Source: an uncultured Acetatifactor sp. (lineage in GTDB: Bacteria; Bacillota; Clostridia; Lachnospirales; Lachnospiraceae). Taken from it: a stretch of DNA of 51,250 nucleotides. The stretch lies in assembly GCA_947595925.1 (NCBI GenBank), contig CANQEV010000019.1, positions 1-51,250 of the forward strand. The letters are read 5' to 3'. This document shows, in pieces, positions 32,823 through 41,852 of the stretch; position 1 is the first letter of the stretch, and each line of letters opens with the position of its first letter. Below the pieces are notes generated by a model, which made no database searches, was not told where the DNA came from, and was given only the letters and a program-made list of their open reading frames with translations. The position numbers and the translations under genes are program-made.

Positions 32823-33692
32823 CTACAAATTTTTATATAGATCGATTACCAGCTTTACTTCTCCCACCCCCAGGCCCAGTTCCCTGGCGATGGCCACGTT
32901 GGACTTTCCCTTTTTGTGCAGCTCCAGGATCTGTTCGTTGTTGTTTCTCGACGCGTCGGCGTCCAGCTGAACCTCCGCGATCCCGTCCGCCAGCGGAGGG
33001 AGCTCCTGTTCCAGGACGGCGGTCTCCCCTAAGTCAAGGTCCCGCCGGAGATCCTCCGCCTTCTTGGAAAGCATGCCCTTCAAAAGGGGCCCGCCGCCCA
33101 CCGGCTCTTTCTCACGCGCCACCTTTGGCTGTCTCCGCGGGGAGGCCGTCTCCTGTTTCCCATTCGCGCCGGAAGACGGGCCGGAACCCGTACCCGAAAG
33201 GTTCCCGGAATCTCCGGATGCGGGAACCGCATTCCCGTCGGCCTTCGCCACGGGAGCCTGCATCCTCTGATACTTCTCCACGGCATCCTGTAATTCCTTC
33301 GCTGCCCTGCCGGCCTCCGAGGCCGCTTTTTTCAGATTCTCGTGTTTGCTGTTCAGCATGTCATACAGGAACATGACTTCCTCATGACTCTTGTGGATCT
33401 CCTTCATCACCGTGTCGGAGTATTCGTTTACCGCCATGATTTTTTCATTGGACAGTCTCTCCAGGGCCCGCTCCGTCTTCTCCATGGCGTAGGTCATGGA
33501 TTCCTCAACGACTTCTTCCACATGCCCCCGGATCGCGTCCATCTCCTGACTGACCAGATCCTGAATCTCTTTCCGTGCCGCCTCTTCATCCACGCCGCTC
33601 CCCTTTTCCCGGCTGTCCGGGATCAGAAAGGTGACCACAAACACGATGGCGCTTATGATCAGCAGCACAATTTCCGCAACCGTGACACTCAT
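32823..33692 (-). CDS. DUF6115-type membrane-anchored coiled-coil protein, possible SwrB counterpart
   Basis: This 289-residue protein has one N-terminal membrane helix (about 5-24) and a cytoplasmic coiled coil (about 35-150). A low-complexity Gly/Ser/Pro linker follows. The C-terminal segment (about 245-289) looks like a helix-turn-helix: EQILELHKKGKSNVAIAREL then GVGEVKLVIDLYKNL. Its place, downstream of the flagellar sigma gene and near rpsB-tsf, matches swrB of Bacillus, a membrane protein that activates flagellar basal-body assembly. The shared layout (one helix, coiled coil, short C-terminal motif) makes a related role plausible, but this is inference. The AGGAG just upstream touches the ATG, so the spacing is odd. 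Confidence 0.65.
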   Translation of the reverse strand: MSVTVAEIVLLIISAIVFVVTFLIPDSREKGSGVDEEAARKEIQDLVSQEMDAIRGHVEEVVEESMTYAMEKTERALERLSNEKIMAVNEYSDTVMKEIHKSHEEVMFLYDMLNSKHENLKKAASEAGRAAKELQDAVEKYQRMQAPVAKADGNAVPASGDSGNLSGTGSGPSSGANGKQETASPRRQPKVAREKEPVGGGPLLKGMLSKKAEDLRRDLDLGETAVLEQELPPLADGIAEVQLDADASRNNNEQILELHKKGKSNVAIARELGLGVGEVKLVIDLYKNL

Positions 33693-33707
33693 CTCCTCAA
33701 TACGCTC

Positions 33708-34013
33708 CTAAATCTTGATGTCAAAGCCCTTGTGACCGTTTACGATCACCTGCTCCTGTTTCTCCTTCCGGCGTTTCTTTCCGCCGTCACCGCTGTATTC
33801 ATTGCTGCCCTTTTCCCGCGCGTCAAATCCCTTTTCGTGCCACTGGGCCTGATCCTGGCGCACCACCTCCGTGGCCCTCTGCCGGTCGTCCTTCTGGGTC
33901 TGCTGGACCAGGGTACTCTGTTGGTGCACGTTTTTTTGATCCTCATTGTGCTTGATGATGGAATAGTCCTGGGATCTGGTAACTGCGGCAATATCAATTG
34001 GATTGACCGCCAT
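33708..34013 (-). CDS. Small hydrophilic protein of the fla/che operon, unknown function
   Basis: This 101-residue soluble protein starts MAVNPIDIAAVTRSQDYSII. It has a Gln-rich helical middle (VHQQSTLVQQTQKDDRQRAT) and a basic stretch, KKRRKEKQEQ, near the C-terminus. It has no membrane helix or known motif. It lies between the FapA-like and DUF6115-type genes, 18 bp from the former, with a good ribosome binding site (GAGGTGTGAG), so it is clearly part of the operon. The Gln-rich N-terminus is a little reminiscent of proteins that bind flagellar export partners, but I cannot assign a role. Confidence 0.75.
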   Translation of the reverse strand: MAVNPIDIAAVTRSQDYSIIKHNEDQKNVHQQSTLVQQTQKDDRQRATEVVRQDQAQWHEKGFDAREKGSNEYSGDGGKKRRKEKQEQVIVNGHKGFDIKI

Positions 34014-34031
34014 ATCTCACACCTCTCGTCT

Positions 34032-35645
34032 TTATATGGGAAGGGACTTGACCTCTCCCTCTTTCTTTTCAAATTTACAGTAACTGTATTCCGACTTGAG
34101 CGTCAGGGAGAGGTCTTCAATGACGATGGTGGTTCCCGTGTATGCCGTCCCCCATACTTCCACCCGGGCGTTTTTCTGACTGTCATAACGCTCCTGAAGG
34201 ATCCGCAGTTCCCCGCTCTTCCGGCTCAGCTCCGCTGTCTTCTCCCGGACCATCTTATCGATCCCGGCAATGGACCTGAGCTGCTCGTTCGTAAACTTGG
34301 CCCCCTTCGCCTTTTTCTCCGCGAAACTCTTCAGCGCCGACTGGGCGCCGCGCACCTCCTTTACGATCTCCGCGGTCTCCTTCTGCAGGGCGATGAGTTC
34401 TGCCTTCACCTCCGGATCCACGCCGACCTCCACCACCGTGGCGTTTCCCATATTGGCCCCCAGGTTCTTCACCGATATCAGCCTTCCAGCCCTCGCCTTT
34501 CCGCCGATGATGAAACCCTTTCTTCCGGTCACGTTGATGTCTGTCTTCGCGGTGACCTGGCTGTGGAGGATGGCCTCCGTGTTCACATACCCCCCGGCCT
34601 CCACCGTAGTGTTCTCCAGGAAACGGCTGACCACGTTGCCCTCCGCCTTCAGGACGCCCTTGGTCATGCCGTTCATGCCCCCGGCGATGACAATGTTTCC
34701 GCCGGCCTCGATATAAGCGCCCTCCACCGTTCCCCGGATCACCACGTTCCCGCCGGCGGTGACATGCATATTTTCCTTGACGTTGCCGTTTACCTGAACG
34801 CTCCCGGCAAAGTCGATATTTCCCGTGGAGAGATCCACGTTCTCCACCTCGTAGACGTCCGACACGAACACCCTGTCTTCCACCAGCGTCACATGGCCGT
34901 CCACAAGGGAAGTGATGCTGAGGCCATCCTCGGAGAGCTGGATATTGTTTCCAAACTTCAGAACTTTCTGCTTTACCGTCCTGGGCGGCACCTTCTTGCC
35001 GAAAATGTTCACTCCGGGTTCCCCCGGATCGGCGGGATGAATCTTCGCCAGAACTTCTCCCGCCCGGCAGTGGCTGATGATATTCAGCTGAAAATAATCC
35101 ACGCTGCCGTCCTCCCGCATCGTGGGCTGCATCTGGGGATCCGTGTTGAAGAAATATTCGATCTCGGCGTCCCTGCCCTGCCTGGGCGGCTGGCCCTGAG
35201 CCGCTGTCAGCGGGCCGTCATAGCATCCGGACGACTGGAAATGCTGGGAGAGGGCCCCCATCTGGATCCCGTGGACGATATTCTTCACCCGCAGATCCCT
35301 CAGCAGCTCCTGAAGCTCCACCCTTTTTCCCGTCTCAGAGGGTGCCTGAAAATACACGGAAGCCCGCATCCCGTCCTGGTCGACGGAAAGCGCATATCTC
35401 TCATTCACCGCCGGGCAGGGGCCTTCCCCCAGCTCCAGGACGGTATCCTCGCCGCCCTCCAGCGCAGCTTTGAGGGTGCCCAGGTCATAGGCAATGCCTT
35501 CCCCGTCCAGGTACGCGGTCAGATCCATGCCCCGGATCTCCGCTCCGCCGTCCCTCGCCTTCACCAGCCGGACGCCATAACCCTTCTCCGTATTCACCAG
35601 GCGAAAATATCCGTTTTTCATTCCAACCGCCCCCATCCGGTTCAT
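34032..35645 (-). CDS. FapA family protein (DUF342, polymer-forming beta-helix)
   Basis: This 537-residue cytoplasmic protein has an N-terminal region (about 1-180) followed by the DUF342 core. The core has repeated short beta segments such as NVDLSTGNIDFAGSVQVNG and GGNVVIRGTVEGAYIEAGGN (about 265-385), typical of a right-handed beta-helix. A helical coiled coil (about 405-490) and a final strand region follow. Proteins of this family are linked to polar flagellar assembly and motility in other bacteria, but their mechanism is not settled. The ATG at 35645 has AGGGAT about 10 nt upstream. A second ATG eight codons in (35621, MKNGYF) is a good alternative start. The gene follows fliA. Confidence 0.88.
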   Translation of the reverse strand: MNRMGAVGMKNGYFRLVNTEKGYGVRLVKARDGGAEIRGMDLTAYLDGEGIAYDLGTLKAALEGGEDTVLELGEGPCPAVNERYALSVDQDGMRASVYFQAPSETGKRVELQELLRDLRVKNIVHGIQMGALSQHFQSSGCYDGPLTAAQGQPPRQGRDAEIEYFFNTDPQMQPTMREDGSVDYFQLNIISHCRAGEVLAKIHPADPGEPGVNIFGKKVPPRTVKQKVLKFGNNIQLSEDGLSITSLVDGHVTLVEDRVFVSDVYEVENVDLSTGNIDFAGSVQVNGNVKENMHVTAGGNVVIRGTVEGAYIEAGGNIVIAGGMNGMTKGVLKAEGNVVSRFLENTTVEAGGYVNTEAILHSQVTAKTDINVTGRKGFIIGGKARAGRLISVKNLGANMGNATVVEVGVDPEVKAELIALQKETAEIVKEVRGAQSALKSFAEKKAKGAKFTNEQLRSIAGIDKMVREKTAELSRKSGELRILQERYDSQKNARVEVWGTAYTGTTIVIEDLSLTLKSEYSYCKFEKKEGEVKSLPI

Positions 35646-35685
35646 TCCATGCCATCCCTGAATTTCTTTTCAACAGCAGACCGCG

Positions 35686-36459
35686 TCAGACATTGTGGAG
35701 GACGTCCATGTAGCTCCCCATCTGCGTCTTCATCTTCTGCAGCGCCCTCGTATGCAGCTGGGAAATCCGGGATTCCGAGACTTCCAGCACGTTGCTGATC
35801 TCCTTCAGCGTAAGCTCCTCAAAATAATACAGGGTGATCACCTTCTGCTCTTTCTCCGTCAGGAGTTCCAGCGCTTTGGCAAGCATCTTTGAGAGCTCTT
35901 TCTTCTCTATATTTTCCTCCGGGCTGTCAAAGCGTGCGGTGGTTCCCCTGCCATATTCCTGGCTCACGTCGCTGCCCTGCTCCATGAATTCGTTCAGCGA
36001 GATCACGCCGGTCACTTTCATCTGGGACTGCCAGTCCAGGAACTCGTCCTGACTGATGCCGAGCCCCTGGGCGATCTCCTCGTCCGTGGCGGCCCGCCCC
36101 TTCTCCTGCTCGATCTCCTTCATCACGCTGTCGATCTTTTTTTGTCTCTGGCGGATCGTCCGGGGGATCCAGTCCATCTTTCGGATCTGGTCCAGGATCG
36201 CGCCCCGGATGCGGAGACTGGCGTAGGTCTCAAACTTGATCTCCTTCATGTGGTCAAATTTATCTATGGCGTCGATCAGTCCAAAAATCCCATAGCTGAC
36301 AAGATCCTCGTACTCTACGTTATACCCCAGGTACATGGACAGTCTTCCCGCCACCAGCTTTACCAGCGGCGCATACTCCAGGATGATCTTCTCCCGAAGC
36401 TCCTGGGATCTGGAGGCGGCATATTCTTCTAAGAGTTTTTTTCTAGCTGTTTCATCCAT
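35686..36459 (-). CDS. fliA: Flagellar RNA polymerase sigma factor sigma-28 (FliA/SigD family)
   Basis: This 257-residue sigma factor of the FliA/WhiG group directs transcription of late flagellar and chemotaxis genes. Region 2 is seen in YEDLVSYGIFGLIDAIDKFD with KFETYASLRIRGAILDQIRK. Region 3 holds EIAQGLGISQDEF. Region 4 contains the helix-turn-helix LTLKEISNVLEVSESRISQL. In most bacteria FliA is held by the anti-sigma factor FlgM until the hook is complete; FlgM is not in this window. The gene is preceded by the small acidic membrane protein gene and followed by the FapA-like gene, as in other Clostridia. Confidence 0.96.
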   Translation of the reverse strand: MDETARKKLLEEYAASRSQELREKIILEYAPLVKLVAGRLSMYLGYNVEYEDLVSYGIFGLIDAIDKFDHMKEIKFETYASLRIRGAILDQIRKMDWIPRTIRQRQKKIDSVMKEIEQEKGRAATDEEIAQGLGISQDEFLDWQSQMKVTGVISLNEFMEQGSDVSQEYGRGTTARFDSPEENIEKKELSKMLAKALELLTEKEQKVITLYYFEELTLKEISNVLEVSESRISQLHTRALQKMKTQMGSYMDVLHNV

Positions 36460-36491
36460 AGGAATCCCTTTTCAAGGCGAGGCCGCTGCTG

Positions 36492-36743
36492 TCAGTCTTC
36501 CTCCACCTCTTCTTCCTCTTCTTCTAATATTTCTTCCTCGGGGACGAAGTTTCTCTCCGCGTTCCGCTTGTCAAACTCGTCCAGCATCCATTTGATCACA
36601 GTTCCCAGCGCGTAAAAGATGATCAGCACGATCAGCAGCGCCGTCAGTTTCTTCAGGATGGTGTCGTTTCGTATGAACGTGATGACGCAGGTGACGGCCC
36701 CCGCCGCCAGCATCAGTATGATGGGTAAATTTTTTCTCTCCAT
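36492..36743 (-). CDS. Small two-helix membrane protein with poly-Glu tail
   Basis: This 83-residue protein has two membrane segments (about 6-24 and 32-52) with a short basic loop. It ends in a very acidic cytoplasmic tail (EEEILEEEEEEVEED). It lies between cheD and fliA with 30-45 bp gaps and has a plausible ribosome binding site (GGGAT). I have seen similar short proteins placed beside fliA in clostridial fla/che operons, but know no function. The acidic tail could bind a basic partner. Confidence 0.72.
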   Translation of the reverse strand: MERKNLPIILMLAAGAVTCVITFIRNDTILKKLTALLIVLIIFYALGTVIKWMLDEFDKRNAERNFVPEEEILEEEEEEVEED

Positions 36744-36785
36744 AAGGCGATATCCCGCAAGCCCTTCCTTTATCAGAATTGTCCC

Positions 36786-37277
36786 TCAGATAATGTAACT
36801 GTCCCTCCCCACGGCCCTGATCTGGTACTCCCCTGTCTCCGGATAAAAAATCACGGTCCGTCCGTAATTGGCGCCGGTATCCTCCGCCAGGATCGAAATT
36901 CCCAGTTCCGCAAGGCACTGTCTGCAGGCCTGCGTATTTCTCTGTCCCACCAGTCCCACCTCGCTTCTGCCGCTGACGGCGAACATGGTGGCGCCTCCCG
37001 CAAGCTTCGCGGTCATGCGGGAGCGCTTCGCTCCCTTCTGCTCCATCCTCCGCACCAGCTCCGCGATTCCCGTATCCGCGAACTTCGCCGGGTTCATCGA
37101 CTGGCTGCCGTGAATGGATTTAGAGTCCGGCAGCATCACGTGTACCAGGCCGCCGATCCGCGTGACAGGATCCCGCAGGGCAACGCCAACGCAGGATCCC
37201 AGTCCCAATGTGGTGAGTCCGTCAGGCGGCTGACAGATATTTAAGTCCGCCATTCCGACTTTTATAATCTCACTCAT
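36786..37277 (-). CDS. cheD: Chemoreceptor glutamine deamidase CheD
   Basis: CheD deamidates glutamines on chemoreceptors and, in Bacillus and Thermotoga, binds CheC to adjust adaptation. The catalytic set is C29 in GLGSCVGVAL, H46 in GGLVHVMLP and T23, each offset by two from the Thermotoga enzyme (C27, H44, T21). The 163 residues are typical. It follows cheC after 20 bp, as expected for partners. Confidence 0.96.
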   Translation of the reverse strand: MSEIIKVGMADLNICQPPDGLTTLGLGSCVGVALRDPVTRIGGLVHVMLPDSKSIHGSQSMNPAKFADTGIAELVRRMEQKGAKRSRMTAKLAGGATMFAVSGRSEVGLVGQRNTQACRQCLAELGISILAEDTGANYGRTVIFYPETGEYQIRAVGRDSYII

Positions 37278-37297
37278 CGCTCTTTCCTCTTAACGAA

Positions 37298-37942
37298 TCA
37301 TTCCTCCCCCGACAATCCTTCCACGGAAAGACCCAGGGAGCCAAGGATCCGGGCATAGGAATCCAGATCCGGTATGAGGATAAAATATCCGTCGATCCGC
37401 GCCTCGTCAAAGAACTGGGACTGGATCAGCAAAAGCTTATCCCCTAATGCGCCGAATTCTATAGCCGGAACGCTCAGGATCGCTCCCGCCATATCGATGG
37501 TAAGGGCCGGCGGCGAGGGATAAATTTTTAGGTTTGTCAGAGAAGCGATGGAATTGAGATAAGCGCCGGTGATGATATTGCCAACCTCTTTCATGGCGGA
37601 CAGCTCCATCTCCGTAAACTCCGCCTCCCCGGGCTGGGCGTACCCCATCATCACCTTGTTGATCAGCCGTCTTGCGCTGGAAGTCTCGATCATAAACATC
37701 ATATTTCCCGTGATGTCCCCCTCCACGCTCAGCATGACGCAGGCCATGATCTGTTCTTCCCCGCCCATGAGAGCGCCCACCTCCTGAAAGTTCAGGAGCT
37801 TTACCTGGGGAACCCGCATGTCGATCTTGCACTGAAGCATCTGGGACAACGCCGTCATGGCGTTCCCGGCACCTATGTTTCCGATCTCCTTCAACACGTC
37901 AAAATAGGCATCCGAAACCTTCTGCAGATTGATATTGCCCAT
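37298..37942 (-). CDS. cheC: CheY-P phosphatase CheC
   Basis: CheC removes phosphate from CheY-P, and its activity rises on binding CheD. Both phosphatase signatures are visible: DVLKEIGNIGAGNAM (15-29, with E19 and N22) and SAMKEVGNIITGAYLNSI (about 123-140). The 214-residue length is usual. GGAGGTATC precedes the ATG. It lies between cheW and cheD. Confidence 0.96.
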   Translation of the reverse strand: MGNINLQKVSDAYFDVLKEIGNIGAGNAMTALSQMLQCKIDMRVPQVKLLNFQEVGALMGGEEQIMACVMLSVEGDITGNMMFMIETSSARRLINKVMMGYAQPGEAEFTEMELSAMKEVGNIITGAYLNSIASLTNLKIYPSPPALTIDMAGAILSVPAIEFGALGDKLLLIQSQFFDEARIDGYFILIPDLDSYARILGSLGLSVEGLSGEE

Positions 37943-38002
37943 GAAAAGATACCTCCGGAATATTTTTTCAGAACGTTGCGGAAGACTTCCGCCTAGTCCG
38001 GC

Positions 38003-38494
38003 CTACTGGGTATTTTCCTCCAGCGTGATGAAATTCAGATCCAGAATGGAGACCAGTTCCCCGTTTTCCCGTTTCCCCACGCTGGTGACAAAATTTTTCC
38101 CCTCGGATTTGATGTCGTAGTCCACCTTGTCAACCTGGGAGCTGCCCAGGGTCACGACCTCCCGGACGTTGTCCACGATCACGCCCATCTTTCCCTCATT
38201 CTCCGTCTTCAGGATGATGATTCGCGTGCTCTTCTCGTACACGTCCGCCTCCAGGCCCATCTTCAGGCGAAGGCTCACAACGGGGAGCACCTCTCCGCGG
38301 AGATTGATAATGCCGATCAGGTAATTCGGCATCTTGGGAACCCTTGTAATTCTCTGCATCCTAACAATATTGTCCACGTAGCGGATATTGATGCCGTAAT
38401 TTTCATTTCCGAGCCCCACCACAATGTACTGCGTGGTCTCTTCCTTGCCGTCTTCCGTCTCTTGCGCTGTATTTTTCAGGCTGCTGATATCCAT
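38003..38494 (-). CDS. cheW: Chemotaxis coupling protein CheW
   Basis: CheW links chemoreceptors to the kinase CheA. The CheW-like (SH3-pair) domain starts at QYIVVGLGNENYGINIRYVD and contains LIGIINLRGEVLPVVSLRLK, the conserved NLRG motif for receptor and kinase contact. I chose the ATG at 38494 (MDISSLKN), which has AAGAAGGGGGAG upstream; the frame remains open for ten codons beyond. The start lies 16 bp after the cheA stop codon. Confidence 0.96.
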   Translation of the reverse strand: MDISSLKNTAQETEDGKEETTQYIVVGLGNENYGINIRYVDNIVRMQRITRVPKMPNYLIGIINLRGEVLPVVSLRLKMGLEADVYEKSTRIIILKTENEGKMGVIVDNVREVVTLGSSQVDKVDYDIKSEGKNFVTSVGKRENGELVSILDLNFITLEENTQ

Positions 38495-38510
38495 TTTCCG
38501 CTCCCCCTTC

Positions 38511-40583
38511 TTAAATGAGTGCATTGGTGTCCAGGATCAACGCGACTTCGCCGTCCCCCAGGATGGTGGCGCCGCTGATAAATTTGCACTGTTTGATGTA
38601 CTTGCCCAGCGGCTTGATCACGATCTCCAGCTGGCCCAGGAGTTCGTCGATCACAAGGCCTGCCATCTTGTCGCCCTTCTTCACGATCACCACGGTGATC
38701 TCTTCCTCCGGTCCGCGGATGCTCTTTACATCCAGCACCTGATCCATCCGGATCAGAGGCAGAACCGCGCCGCGGAGGTAGATCACTTCCTTGTTCTGCA
38801 CCAGTTTCACCTCGGAAGGAGCAATGCTCTCCAGGCTCTGGATGGAGCCGAGGGAGATGGCATACTTTTCTCCGCCAACGTTCACCATCAGGCTCTGGAT
38901 GATGGCCAAGGTCAGAGGCAGCCGGATCGTCCAGGTGCTTCCCACGCCCAGCTGGCTCTTCACTTCCACCTCGCCGCTCAGGGACTCGATCTTGGATTTC
39001 ACCACGTCCAGGCCCACGCCACGGCCGGAGACGTCCGTCACCTGCTTCGCCGTGGAAAAGCTGGGCAGGAAGAGCAGGTCGATGATCTCCTTGTCCGTCA
39101 TGACCGCCGCCTGATCCGGCGTGATCACTCCTCTCTCCAGGGCTTTTGCCTTGACCGCCTCCGTGTCGATGCCGTTTCCGTCGTCCCTCACCTCGATCAC
39201 GACATTGTTGCCGTCCTGATAAGCGTCCAGGAAGATGGATCCCACGGGGGGCTTTCCCCTCTGGGCTCGCACCTCGGCGGACTCCAGCCCGTGGTCCGCG
39301 GAGTTTCTCAAAAGGTGCATCAGGGGATCTCCGATCTCATCCACCACCGTCCGGTCCAGCTCCGTCCCTTCGCCGGTCATATAGAGTTCCATCTTCTTAT
39401 CCAGCTTCTTGGACAGATCCCGGATCATGCGGGGGAATTTGTTCACCACGCTCTCGATGGGCACCATTCTCACCTTCATCACGGACTCGTGAAGGCTGGT
39501 GGTCACCCTCTCCAGATATTCGATATGTTCTCCCACGCCGGCCCCCGCCTGCACCTGGCCGGTTGCGGATACCAGGGAATTCTTTGCGATGATAAGTTCG
39601 CTCACCAGGTTCATGAGCACATCCAGCTTCTCGATGTCCACGCGAACCGTGCGCTTGACAACCTGCTTGTTCTCCGCGGGCTTCTTATCCGCCGTGTTTT
39701 TAGCCGCCGCTGACGCCGCGGGAGCTGCCGCTGACGCCGGTCCCGGTCCCGCTGCAGGAGCCTCCTCCTTGGGCTTATAATCCTTCGTCTTTTCCAGGTC
39801 GATCACCGCGCCGGTGACGGCGGCGATCTCCGAGACGTTCTGGGCCGCCTTGATCAGGTCGTCCAGGGAGGACGTGGACACCACCAAAAGGGTGAAGTCC
39901 TTGTCAAATCTCTCGTCCTCCACGTCCTGGGCGCTGGGATTGGAGACGATGATCTCCCCCTTTTCCTCGATGGCCTTGAACACGAGAAAGGCCCTGGCCG
40001 CCTTCAGCAGGCAGCTGTCCTGCACCACTACGTTGATGCCGAAGCACTCCATTCCCTGCTTGCGGGCCTCCTGGATCACATGGATCTGGGCGTCGTCCAG
40101 ATGGATGTCGTTCCATTTCTCCGCACCGGAACCGGAATCCGAGGAGGCGGGTGCCTCCGCCTTCGTCTCTTTCTTCTGCTCCGCGGGAGCGCTGTCGTTT
40201 CCTCCCTGCAGGAGGTCGTTCAGCCTCTTGATCAGGGGTTCGTTGTCGTTCGTCCCCTCGTCCGCCGTGTTCTGGATGTTCTGGGTGTACTCATCCAGCG
40301 CGTCCAGGCAGGCGAAGAGCACGTCGATCATGGCGGGCTGTACTTTCAGATTGCCGTTCCTCACTTCCGAGAAGACGTTCTCCATGTCATGGGTCAGATT
40401 CTGCATCCGCTTGTAGCCCATGGTCCCCGCCATTCCCTTTAAGGAATGGGCCGCACGGAAAATCTCGTTGATCGTGTTCATGTCCTCGGAGTCCGACTCC
40501 AGCTGCATGATCTGATCGCTCAGACTCTGAAGATGCTCCTTCGTCTCGTCAAGGAAAATATCAAGATACTGGCTAACGTCCAT
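38511..40583 (-). CDS. cheA: Chemotaxis histidine kinase CheA
   Basis: CheA is the central kinase of chemotaxis, phosphorylating CheY and CheB. The HPt domain holds the phosphorylated histidine H46 (AAHSLKG). A CheY-binding P2 domain (about 150-260) follows with Ala/Pro/Glu-rich linkers on both sides. The dimerisation domain P3 starts near VRVDIEKLDVLMNLVSELII. The kinase domain has HLLRNSADHGLES (N box), VRDDGNGID (G1) and SGRGVGLDVVKSKI (G2). A C-terminal CheW-like domain completes it. The 690 residues are normal. The gene lies between cheB and cheW. Confidence 0.98.
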   Translation of the reverse strand: MDVSQYLDIFLDETKEHLQSLSDQIMQLESDSEDMNTINEIFRAAHSLKGMAGTMGYKRMQNLTHDMENVFSEVRNGNLKVQPAMIDVLFACLDALDEYTQNIQNTADEGTNDNEPLIKRLNDLLQGGNDSAPAEQKKETKAEAPASSDSGSGAEKWNDIHLDDAQIHVIQEARKQGMECFGINVVVQDSCLLKAARAFLVFKAIEEKGEIIVSNPSAQDVEDERFDKDFTLLVVSTSSLDDLIKAAQNVSEIAAVTGAVIDLEKTKDYKPKEEAPAAGPGPASAAAPAASAAAKNTADKKPAENKQVVKRTVRVDIEKLDVLMNLVSELIIAKNSLVSATGQVQAGAGVGEHIEYLERVTTSLHESVMKVRMVPIESVVNKFPRMIRDLSKKLDKKMELYMTGEGTELDRTVVDEIGDPLMHLLRNSADHGLESAEVRAQRGKPPVGSIFLDAYQDGNNVVIEVRDDGNGIDTEAVKAKALERGVITPDQAAVMTDKEIIDLLFLPSFSTAKQVTDVSGRGVGLDVVKSKIESLSGEVEVKSQLGVGSTWTIRLPLTLAIIQSLMVNVGGEKYAISLGSIQSLESIAPSEVKLVQNKEVIYLRGAVLPLIRMDQVLDVKSIRGPEEEITVVIVKKGDKMAGLVIDELLGQLEIVIKPLGKYIKQCKFISGATILGDGEVALILDTNALI

Positions 40584-40629
40584 CTTAACCTCCGTTCCGC
40601 CTTTTCAGGCAAACCTCTTTTCTTATCGT

Positions 40630-41811
40630 TCAATTCATTCTGACGCCGATCCTCTCCGTTATCCTCTGGGCGATTTCCCCCAGGGGCGTCTCCTGGTCCG
40701 ACAGACCTGCGTTCACGACGCTCTTCGGCATGCCGTACACCACGCAGCTGTCCGGATCCTGTGTGATCACATAGAGCGGTTTTTTCTTTTTCAGGCTGCG
40801 GATCCCCGCCGTTCCGTCCGCCCCCATGCCGGTGAGCACCACGCACACTATCTCCGCATAGTCCGTATCCATCAGGGATTCGTACATGTAATTGGCGCTG
40901 GGTTTTACCCCCTCCCGGGGCGGCTCGTCGGAATAACTCACCACGCAGGTCCCGGACGCCTTCTCCGTGACGTTCATATGTTTCCCGCCCATGGCCACAT
41001 AGACGACGCCCTTCTGCAGGATCTCGCCCTCCTGCGCCTCCTTCACCTGGATCCGGCTGAGATCGTTCAGCCGCAGGGCCAGGGAATTCGTGAACCCTTT
41101 CGGCATGTGCTGCACAAGGAGCACCGGCGCGTCCAGTTCCCTGGGAAGCAGGGGGATCACCTCCTGAAGCGCCTTGGGTCCGCCCGTCGAACTGGCGATG
41201 GCGACGATCCGGGAACCGCTCCGGGGAGCAGGCCCCTTCGTCCTCGGCATGCCTCCCCCGGCTGAGGGCCTGGCATTTCCCGCAGGTCTCCCACCGCCGG
41301 GCAGCCCGGATGCGGCTCCCCCGCCCAAAGCAGCCGGTTTCCTGTCCGGACTCTGCTGGGGCTTTGCCGCCGCTCCCGCCTTGTTTTCATATTTCACCAA
41401 CCGGCTGCAGCAGACCGCGTACAGCGTCTCCAAGAAGGAATCCGTAAATTCTTCGCTGCGGCATCCAAAAGAAGTGCCCGGCTTTTCCACAAAGTCCAGC
41501 GCTCCGAGTTCCAGGGCCTCCAATGTGACAGCGGCCCCTTCAGTGGACTCCGTGCTGGCGATCAGAACCCGCGCGGGAATCTTAAATTTATTCAGCTCCC
41601 GAAGCAGTTCCAGCCCGTTCATCCGGGGCATGTTCACGTCCAGCACGACGCCGTCGAAATGCTCCCTGGTCAAGAGGTCAAAAGCTTCCACGCCGTCAGC
41701 CGCCTTTGCCGTCACCTGAAATCTTTTGTCACTGTTGATTATATCACAAAGTACTCTTCTCATAAGTGCAGAGTCATCAACAACCAATATTTTCTTTATA
41801 TTGTCAATCAT
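40630..41811 (-). CDS. cheB: Chemotaxis response regulator and methylesterase CheB
   Basis: CheB removes methyl groups from chemoreceptors when activated by CheA. The receiver domain has acidic residues D12 and D13, phospho-acceptor D58 (VVLDVNMPR) and a conserved KP. A Gly/Pro/Ala-rich linker (about 145-195) follows. The esterase domain carries the catalytic serine in ASSTGGPKAL, the histidine in QHMPKGFT and the aspartate in GMGADGTAG. The methyltransferase partner CheR is not in this window. The gene lies between the PilZ gene and cheA. Confidence 0.97.
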   Translation of the reverse strand: MIDNIKKILVVDDSALMRRVLCDIINSDKRFQVTAKAADGVEAFDLLTREHFDGVVLDVNMPRMNGLELLRELNKFKIPARVLIASTESTEGAAVTLEALELGALDFVEKPGTSFGCRSEEFTDSFLETLYAVCCSRLVKYENKAGAAAKPQQSPDRKPAALGGGAASGLPGGGRPAGNARPSAGGGMPRTKGPAPRSGSRIVAIASSTGGPKALQEVIPLLPRELDAPVLLVQHMPKGFTNSLALRLNDLSRIQVKEAQEGEILQKGVVYVAMGGKHMNVTEKASGTCVVSYSDEPPREGVKPSANYMYESLMDTDYAEIVCVVLTGMGADGTAGIRSLKKKKPLYVITQDPDSCVVYGMPKSVVNAGLSDQETPLGEIAQRITERIGVRMN

Positions 41812-41852
41812 ATCGCGCCATCACTCTCTCAAATGTTCGGATTTTCAGATTC

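Noticed and set aside
33342..35798. An 818-codon open frame on the plus strand opposite the FapA-like and DUF6115-type genes
   Set aside because: It is a shadow frame in GC-rich DNA. The opposite strand carries recognisable proteins with ribosome binding sites, while this translation is rich in His, Leu and Arg with no domain pattern.
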